Shown here: piece by piece, positions 1-5,266 of the stretch
Layout of the letters: each line of letters starts with the position of its first letter
How positions within the stretch are numbered: the stretch's first letter is position 1
Assembly: GCA_041623895.1 (NCBI GenBank)
Contig: JBFJVZ010000412.1
Location: 1-6,682, forward strand
Origin: JBFJVZ01 sp041623895
Lineage (GTDB): Bacteria; Planctomycetota; Planctomycetia; Pirellulales; Pirellulaceae
Direction: 5' to 3'
DNA length: 6,682 nt
Made by a program: the position numbers and the translations under genes
The notes under the pieces: generated by a model
Told to the model about the DNA's origin: nothing
Database searches by the model: none
The model's input: the letters and a program-made list of their open reading frames with translations, nothing else

Positions 1-1
1 C

Positions 2-1288
2 AATACAGCTGTATGCCAGCCATGCCGTCAGTCCTGGATGACCGGCCGATTTCCACATAACAATGGCGCCGAGGGATTTGAACCCATCGACCGCGGCGTC
101 CCAACCCTGCCCGAGCAGCTCAAAAGCCGAGGGTATGTCAATGGCATCTTGGGTAAGGAGATCCACCACCAACCTGTTGAGCGATTCTTTTGGGACTTTA
201 TCCCGTTTAAAACAGAAAAAGAAGCTGTTTGGCGAAGCGGACATTCCCGCAATCCCGAATTATTTCATCGCTACTCAGCCAAGTTTTTTGAAATTGCCAA
301 GAAGCAGAATAAGCCGTTCTTTCTGATTGCCAATTCGCACGACCCGCACAGACCTTTTGTGGGGAGCGAAATTGACGCACGGTCTTGGGGAGCTCATAAG
401 CCGCCTGTTTCCAAACAGTTCGCTCCGGACGAAATCGAAATGCTCGGCTATCTGCCCGACATCGAGAAGGTCCGCAAAGAGGTGGCTCAGTACTACGGCA
501 ACGTTTACCGCTGCGACCAAAATATTGGCGCGGTACTAAAGGCACTTCAAGAGAGTGGTCTGGAAGATAATACCTTGGTGATTTTCTTGAGCGATCATGG
601 TGCTGCCTTTCCCTTTGCGAAGGCTCAATGTTATCTGAACAGCACCAAGACACCATTGATCGTTAGATGGCCGGGCAAGACAAAACCGGGATCGGTGGAT
701 TCCACCCACTTTGTCACCGGGATCGATCTGATGCCGACCATGATGGAGGCGGCGGGACTTTCACGGATACCGAAACTTGACGGACAAAGTTTCCTGCCGT
801 TGCTTTCCGGTGAACAGCAACAGGGCCGAGGATATGCGTACGCCACCTTTTACCAGATCTTCGCCAGAATTCGGTACCCGATGCGCTGCGTTCAAAATAG
901 CCAGTACGGTTACATCTATAACTTTTGGGCTGATCATGAAACAGCCATGACTGGTGACTCGACAGGCGGAATCACGTGGAAGGCGATGATCGAGGCAGCT
1001 AAGACTAATCCGGAAATTGCCAAACGAGTTGAACTGTACAAGTATCGTGTGCCTGAAGAGTTCTACAATTTGAAAGAAGATCCCGATGGCCTGAACAATC
1101 TCGCCGACGATCCGGCATATGCCGATGAACTGGAGAAGTTTAGAAACAAGATGCTGGAAATGATGAGTCAGTACGAGGATCCGGCTCACGAAGCATATCG
1201 GGACAGGCACAAACCAGGCATTTTGAAAGCGTTCATGGAATCCCAACGAGAGAAAGCAAAAAACACCAAGCCTGTAGTACGATTCTGA
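2..1288 (+). CDS. Sulfatase (S1 family, N-sulfoglucosamine sulfohydrolase-like), 5' truncated by the window edge
   Basis: The frame is open from base 2, so 428 residues are visible and the true start lies to the left. The ATG at 38 is inside the catalytic domain and is not the start. Numbering from the first visible codon, C5-Q-P-C-R9 is the sulfatase core C-x-P-x-R, whose Cys is oxidised to formylglycine; MTGRFPHNNG follows as expected. GYVNGILGK (44-52) is the second sulfatase signature, HDPH (113-116) is an active-site loop, and D198-H199-G is the metal-binding motif. The C-terminal FYNLKEDPDGLNNLADDP is the usual sulfatase tail. The YPMRCVQ segment and the DHGAAFPFAK region resemble human SGSH more than other sulfatases. 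From the family, it should hydrolyse sulfate esters or sulfamates on a polysaccharide, probably in the periplasm or outside the cell; the signal peptide would be off-window. Exact substrate is not readable. By eye its GC is lower than the rest of the window. It converges on the next gene with a 65-bp gap. Confidence 0.93.
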   Translation, partial: NTAVCQPCRQSWMTGRFPHNNGAEGFEPIDRGVPTLPEQLKSRGYVNGILGKEIHHQPVERFFWDFIPFKTEKEAVWRSGHSRNPELFHRYSAKFFEIAKKQNKPFFLIANSHDPHRPFVGSEIDARSWGAHKPPVSKQFAPDEIEMLGYLPDIEKVRKEVAQYYGNVYRCDQNIGAVLKALQESGLEDNTLVIFLSDHGAAFPFAKAQCYLNSTKTPLIVRWPGKTKPGSVDSTHFVTGIDLMPTMMEAAGLSRIPKLDGQSFLPLLSGEQQQGRGYAYATFYQIFARIRYPMRCVQNSQYGYIYNFWADHETAMTGDSTGGITWKAMIEAAKTNPEIAKRVELYKYRVPEEFYNLKEDPDGLNNLADDPAYADELEKFRNKMLEMMSQYEDPAHEAYRDRHKPGILKAFMESQREKAKNTKPVVRF

Positions 1289-1353
1289 CTCGCAACCGTG
1301 TTGTCTCTGATGAAACGGGAGATGGGCGCTAGGAGCGGTATTCGAGACCCAGC
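1289..1353. other. Convergent intergenic gap, no clear terminator
   Basis: Sixty-five bases between the stop of the sulfatase and the stop of the fused membrane protein. I looked for a shared bidirectional terminator and found only a 4-bp TCTC/GAGA pairing with no T-run. Termination here may be Rho-dependent or use a weak structure. Confidence 0.6.
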
Positions 1354-4300
1354 TTACCCTTCGTTGCCGGGCGGCAGTTGCCGCAGTTGCGACTCGACGT
1401 ACATCTGCACGCCGTAGAAGCGATGTGCTGGAACACGCCGATCTCCCTCGAAGCGAGCGATCACGTTCATGCAGTTCATCAATTTGGCCCTCAGCAGATT
1501 GAAATCAACAGGATTTTCGGCAGCTTCGCCGGTTGTCCCCATCTTTTCGGGATACAGTTGATTTCCGACCGAATTGGCGACGGCTTGGGCGGTCGTCAGG
1601 GCGATAAAGGGCCGATTGGCAAGTGCGGCAGCCCTGAGACGCAGCATCAACAGATCGTCGCGGTTTGCGTACGGCGAGACACGGTCGATCAACTCCAGGA
1701 TTTCGAGTCCGCGCTGCTGCGGTGACCCCGCTGATTCGTCGGCATCCCGCCAGGAGATCCGCAGCAAGGTGACAGGAACAAACAGGGGGTCCGTCACGGG
1801 AATTGTGGCCAATACTTCGTCGCATGCCATCATCTTGGCGGTCTGTTTGGCACGGATGTACTTGCTTGCATCCGCGATCGCTGCATATGGCATCGAGACA
1901 TTTGCTTTTATCGTTGCATAGTCAACGATCTGGTCCGCTGAAATCGTTCCCGACTGGGATAGCAGGAAAAGAAAAACCCACGCATGTTCGTTCGTTGGGT
2001 CTGCCTGAATGATCTGCTGGAACAACTCGGCGGCCTCGTGTGGGGCCTCGCCCGACCATGCCGACACCGCTGTGGCAAACAATTGCTCTTTCTGGTCGCT
2101 GATCTGAGCCAGCAGATCAGCGTTTTCATGGTGCCCCATCAGTCGACGTCGCACGATCAACGCTGCACGATCGATTGCCGGGTGCAAATCTGTTGTGCCG
2201 GAGGATTGAAGCAGCGGGTCGAATCGGTTGATCATACGACTGATTTCCAGAGCCGTCTCGTTTCTGCGTTCAAGGTCGATGCGGTGCAAGGCAAGCAGAT
2301 TGTTGTTATCCGTTGTTAGCCGTGCCCCTTTGCACATGCGCCGCATGCTGGCGTCGTCCAAGGAGCGGGCGGCCATCAGGGCGGTGGGCGTATCGACGCC
2401 CAGCTGTTGAATGACGCTGCGGTCTTGCTCGTTCGTGACGACCATGGGCTCAATGGGTAATTCGAGTGCCGAGCGCGAGCCAACAAACAAGAGTGTGGAG
2501 CGATCGGGACGAAACAGACTGATTTGCGGAAAGACTTCCGCCAGAGTCGCCCCCAGTGAACGAAATCGCTGAGCATCAATGAATTGGCAATCCATCCAGA
2601 GCACGAATACGCCTTGCGGCGTCAAATGTTCACGTACGAGTTCAGCGAACTCTTGCGTGTACAGATGCGACGCACCGGCAGTCCACGGGTGGGACGGCTG
2701 GGACACGATGATGTCGTAGTCTTTTCCCGTCAGGGCCAGACCGCTACGCCCGTCGTTGAGTATGACGTTGATCCGTGGATCCGAAAGCGGGTCACGCTCT
2801 CGCTCGTCAGCGATCAAACGATTCGCTTCGATCACGCCTTGCTCCAGTTCGAAGACATCAATCTTGCGAATCGATTGCGGCGCGGAGGCGGGCGCAACTC
2901 CACCGCCAAACCCCACCACCAACATCGTCTTTGCAGTCGGTCTCAGCAACGCAGGCAATACTCCCAGCCAATGATCCGTCGAGTCGGAACCGATCAACGA
3001 GCCTTTGGGCTTGGCACCCGCCTCGCGCAAACCATTGGTCGAAAGCAGAAAGGTGCCTGCGTCATTGTGCATGGTGACCGTCGCCGAACGCCCCGTCCAC
3101 ACGAACACCAATTCTCCCGTTCGCCGGAATCCCTTCAGTGACGAAACACGGAGCAGCTCGTCGGGTTGTGACGGAAGACCAACGGCGATGACGATCGCGC
3201 AAGCGACGGCCATCGAAAGATGCACCAGCCGCAGCTTGGCTCGCGTCAGCAGCAGCAAAGCAATCACCAGATTTGCGGACAACGCTGCCAACATCGCCAC
3301 TTGGTAATTCGTCAGGGGTAACAGGTAAGTACCCATCAGGAATGCACCAACGACCCCTCCCAGAACATTCCACGCGTAGACCCGAGCCGACGAACCGGCC
3401 GCGTCTCGCTGATCTCGGGCGTGGATTCGAATCGCCCAGGGAAGAGTCATGCCGATCGTTGTCGCAGGCGGCAACAGGATCAGCATTGCCCACAGTGGTC
3501 GGGGTACCCATTGAGTTGACCCGGCGGAATTTGCCTCGTTGATCAGCTCCGCAAACGACTCCAGCGAATACCACGAGACGAGCGCCAGACAAACCGTACC
3601 GCATTGCGCATAGAAGAAACCGAGAGACGAGGATTCGCTGTCACGTGCCAGCCGTGCTGCGATCGCCCCGCCGATGGCGATTCCAAGTAAAAATGATGCC
3701 AGCATCGAAGCGAACGCAAAAACCGAACCGCCCAGAATATGGCCCAGCATTCGCGTGAACAGAATCTCGTACCCAAACGAGACCGCCCCGCTGATGGCGA
3801 TCAACCACAATATCCAAGCTCTCGACTCCGGCCTGGAAGCCGAGGCATCTGCCGCTTTTGGGTTGCGGCCTGCTGCTGTGCCCGGATTCCGCTTTTGGAC
3901 ACGTCGAGGTCGTGTCGATTTTCGCTCGACTCGCCTTTGCGCCCGCGCGTCACCGCTGCTTTCGCCAGCCTTTTCGGAATCGTCTGTCCCCAACGCCGCG
4001 GATTCACCACGGGGAGCTCGCACAATCAACCAAACAATCAGGAATACGATGATGTTGATCGCGACGCCGACGAACACGGTTCGGATCAACCCGAGACGTG
4101 GCAGGCACAGAAACGCACAAGTCAGCGTGCCGAAAACCGCGCCCAGCGTGTTGATTGCATACAGCGCTCCGATGCGGTTTCCCAAATGATCGTTCCGGTG
4201 GACAACGTGTTTGGCGAGCATCGGAAGCGTTGCCCCCATCATCGTCGTCGGCAGAATCGTCGCGGCGAACGCACCTGCAAACGAAAACAGAATCTGATCC

Positions 4301-4677
4301 AATTCTCCTGCAGCCGGCGGCTGGTCGGCGCCGCCAAAAACCAGGATCTGAATTCTTCGCACCATCGCGAGCGAGAAGGGAACAAGCAGCGCCGTCACCG
4401 CGATTCCCAATTCCAGAAGCCCGTACGTCAGCAGCGGTCGGCGCAGATGGGTCGCAACTCTGGCCGCGATCAGCGAACCGAGAGCGAGTCCACCCATGTA
4501 GGTTCCGAGAACGATTGCGAGCACTTGCTCGGACGTTCCGAAGTAGATCGAGAATTGCCTCAGCCATACCGTTTCATATAACAGCGCGGCAAATCCTGAC
4601 AGCAGAAAACACCCGGCTACCATGATCAATTGTTGCCGATCGGAACGATTGTCCGCCAACGCTTTGTCCGAATTCAC
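1354..4677 (-). CDS. Fused MFS-like membrane / spermidine-synthase-like protein with helical C-terminal extension
   Basis: Intact, 1107 residues. Start is GTG at 4675-4677, the first usable start after an in-frame TGA at 4747-4749; an ATG at codon 19 is the alternative, and neither has a Shine-Dalgarno. Residues 17-220 hold about six membrane helices, 221-286 a charged, basic, low-complexity linker, and 287-501 six or seven more helices. The halves are homologous: both contain a segment of the type SGxxxxxYE...AARxA (27-75 and 296-344), then a G-x-TLP motif. Residues about 515-735 are a SAM-type Rossmann fold: VVGFGGG (587-593), acidic strand end DVFELE (607-612), NDGR (641-644), and IIVSQPSHPW (656-665) followed by LYTQEF. 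True spermidine synthases have a catalytic Asp in the last motif; here it is S659, so polyamine synthesis is doubtful. Residues about 860-1090 are helical and TPR-like (for example 868-893). The family is annotated as fused MFS/spermidine synthase; the substrate is unknown. It sits in the inner membrane. Confidence 0.88.
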   Translation of the reverse strand: MNSDKALADNRSDRQQLIMVAGCFLLSGFAALLYETVWLRQFSIYFGTSEQVLAIVLGTYMGGLALGSLIAARVATHLRRPLLTYGLLELGIAVTALLVPFSLAMVRRIQILVFGGADQPPAAGELDQILFSFAGAFAATILPTTMMGATLPMLAKHVVHRNDHLGNRIGALYAINTLGAVFGTLTCAFLCLPRLGLIRTVFVGVAINIIVFLIVWLIVRAPRGESAALGTDDSEKAGESSGDARAQRRVERKSTRPRRVQKRNPGTAAGRNPKAADASASRPESRAWILWLIAISGAVSFGYEILFTRMLGHILGGSVFAFASMLASFLLGIAIGGAIAARLARDSESSSLGFFYAQCGTVCLALVSWYSLESFAELINEANSAGSTQWVPRPLWAMLILLPPATTIGMTLPWAIRIHARDQRDAAGSSARVYAWNVLGGVVGAFLMGTYLLPLTNYQVAMLAALSANLVIALLLLTRAKLRLVHLSMAVACAIVIAVGLPSQPDELLRVSSLKGFRRTGELVFVWTGRSATVTMHNDAGTFLLSTNGLREAGAKPKGSLIGSDSTDHWLGVLPALLRPTAKTMLVVGFGGGVAPASAPQSIRKIDVFELEQGVIEANRLIADERERDPLSDPRINVILNDGRSGLALTGKDYDIIVSQPSHPWTAGASHLYTQEFAELVREHLTPQGVFVLWMDCQFIDAQRFRSLGATLAEVFPQISLFRPDRSTLLFVGSRSALELPIEPMVVTNEQDRSVIQQLGVDTPTALMAARSLDDASMRRMCKGARLTTDNNNLLALHRIDLERRNETALEISRMINRFDPLLQSSGTTDLHPAIDRAALIVRRRLMGHHENADLLAQISDQKEQLFATAVSAWSGEAPHEAAELFQQIIQADPTNEHAWVFLFLLSQSGTISADQIVDYATIKANVSMPYAAIADASKYIRAKQTAKMMACDEVLATIPVTDPLFVPVTLLRISWRDADESAGSPQQRGLEILELIDRVSPYANRDDLLMLRLRAAALANRPFIALTTAQAVANSVGNQLYPEKMGTTGEAAENPVDFNLLRAKLMNCMNVIARFEGDRRVPAHRFYGVQMYVESQLRQLPPGNEG
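2097..2122. repeat. Perfect 10-bp inverted repeat with a 6-nt loop, inside the fused membrane protein gene
   Basis: CGCTGATCTG (2097-2106) and CAGATCAGCG (2113-2122) are exact reverse complements around AGCCAG. On the plus strand it is followed at once by TTTT, giving a terminator-like shape, but that is antisense to the gene. On the coding strand it encodes NADLLAQISDQ (residues 852-862), a helical stretch where near-repeated Leu/Gln codons could produce the symmetry by chance. Confidence 0.85.
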
Positions 4678-4746
4678 AATTCGATTGGTTCGCCGATAAC
4701 GCAGAGGATGAAAAAACTTGCCAGAGTTTAACAGATGCCACTCCGC

Positions 4747-5037
4747 TCACCGCAAGGAATCCGGTTGCCCGTGCGAGGCGGTATTCCAATAGCGTGGCCG
4801 CGCGGGGTCGATCAGGCCTGGAGTGTCTGCACCGATGCTTTGATTTAGACTGATTCCAACCCCGAACTGACCGTTCTGGCCCATGCTAACGTAATCGGGG
4901 ATTGCCCGAATATCATTATCGCCAACGTCGGTAACGAGCTTGCCCATCATGATCGTGTTGGCAAGACCATCAAGAGTATCGCGGAACCTCCCTTCCTTAT
5001 TTCGCGGTATGAACATACCACGCTGTGACGCCCTGAC
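4747..5037 (-). pseudogene. Remnant of a DUF1559 (prepilin-like, planctomycete) protein
   Basis: An open frame of 96 codons between a TAA at 5038-5040 and the TGA at 4747-4749, with its only good ATG at 5016. The stretch GMFIPRNKEGRFRDTLDGL, followed by ANTIMMGKLVTDVGD and later DPARPRYW, matches the late-middle part of DUF1559 proteins, which typically read like RFRDxxDGxxNTIMxGE. Normal members are about 300 or more residues. They start with a prepilin-type N-methylation helix and end in an H-x(9)-DG-type motif near the C-terminus. Both ends are missing here and I found no continuation in other frames on either side, so this is most likely a degraded fragment. A short expressed gene cannot be excluded, but ATG 5016 falls inside the conserved domain. 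It lies just upstream of, and in the same frame as, the fused membrane protein, separated by the TGA stop and 69 bp. Confidence 0.68.
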
Positions 5038-5135
5038 TTACTGCATGAGAGAGCTTCTATCCCAGTAGATCCAACGGCCCTGTGCGCCCCACCAATGCGC
5101 CCCGCCAACTTGCGAACGAGTGATGAACGAATCGA

Positions 5136-5149
5136 ATACCACGTGGTAT
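5136..5149. repeat. Perfect 14-bp palindrome, possible operator
   Basis: ATACCACGTGGTAT is its own reverse complement, with a CACGTG core. It ends 29 bp before the -35 box of the promoter that serves the rightward TPR gene, a reasonable position for a dimeric regulator. A related, less perfect inverted repeat (GGTATG-AA-CATACC, 5006-5019) lies to the left inside the DUF1559 remnant. No regulator is encoded in the window, so a regulatory role is inferred from symmetry and position alone. Confidence 0.4.
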
Positions 5150-5178
5150 GCAGTAAGACGATTGATAGGTGGCCAGCG

Positions 5179-5207
5179 TTGGGAGGAACCTTCTCCTGCT
5201 GTATAAT
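5179..5207 (+). promoter_or_regulatory. Sigma70-type promoter for the TPR lipoprotein gene
   Basis: TTGGGA (5179-5184, four of six consensus bases) is followed after exactly 17 bp by TATAAT (5202-5207, a perfect -10 box). Transcription would start near 5213-5215, giving a leader of about 53 nt before the ATG at 5267. It is the only strong promoter-like match I noticed in the divergent gap, and it points at the gene that follows. Confidence 0.55.
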
Positions 5208-5266
5208 ACAAAGTTTACGACCGCGGGCCCCACCTCAATCCATCTACTCGAACTTGTTCTGCTTGA

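Larger units (their letters stand above)
5041..5214 (-). other. Unrecognised open stretch, 58 codons, no start codon near its beginning
   Basis: On the minus strand, in the same frame as the DUF1559 remnant and separated from it only by the TAA at 5038-5040, the frame is open back to a TAA at 5215-5217. It reads RWPPINRLTAYHVVFDSFIT and, further on, GGAHWWGAQGRWIYWDRSS. It is rich in Trp and Tyr, which looks more like real or formerly real coding sequence than noise. However, it has no upstream ATG (the only Met is the second-last residue), two other frames across this DNA are also open, and I do not recognise a domain. It could be a gene relic, part of a dispersed intergenic repeat, or chance. 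The promoter of the rightward gene lies partly within it. Confidence 0.3.

Noticed and set aside
38..40. ATG as the start of the sulfatase gene
   Set aside because: The frame is open to the left and encodes the catalytic CQPCR motif before this ATG, so the ATG is internal and the gene begins outside the window.
1289..1353. Bidirectional terminator between the convergent genes
   Set aside because: Only a 4-bp pairing without a T-run is present.
2584..3141. Plus-strand frame of 185 codons
   Set aside because: Antisense to the SAM-binding domain, which has clear motifs on the minus strand; the plus-strand product has none.
3739..4581. Plus-strand frame of 280 codons
   Set aside because: It lies fully antisense to the membrane domain of the fused protein. 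Its translation is Arg/Gln/His-rich with no domain, typical of a shadow frame in GC-rich DNA.
4680..4760. Minus-strand promoter for the fused membrane protein
   Set aside because: The best pair I could find (TTGCGG with TAAACT) has a 19-bp spacer and a weak -10, so it is not supportable; transcription may start further upstream.
5037..5182. A single folded RNA built from the paired segments CTTACTGCAT/ATGCAGTAAG, CTATC/GATAG and CCAACG/CGTTGG
   Set aside because: The left members and their partners occur in the same order rather than nested, so they cannot form one hairpin; the two shorter pairs are likely chance.
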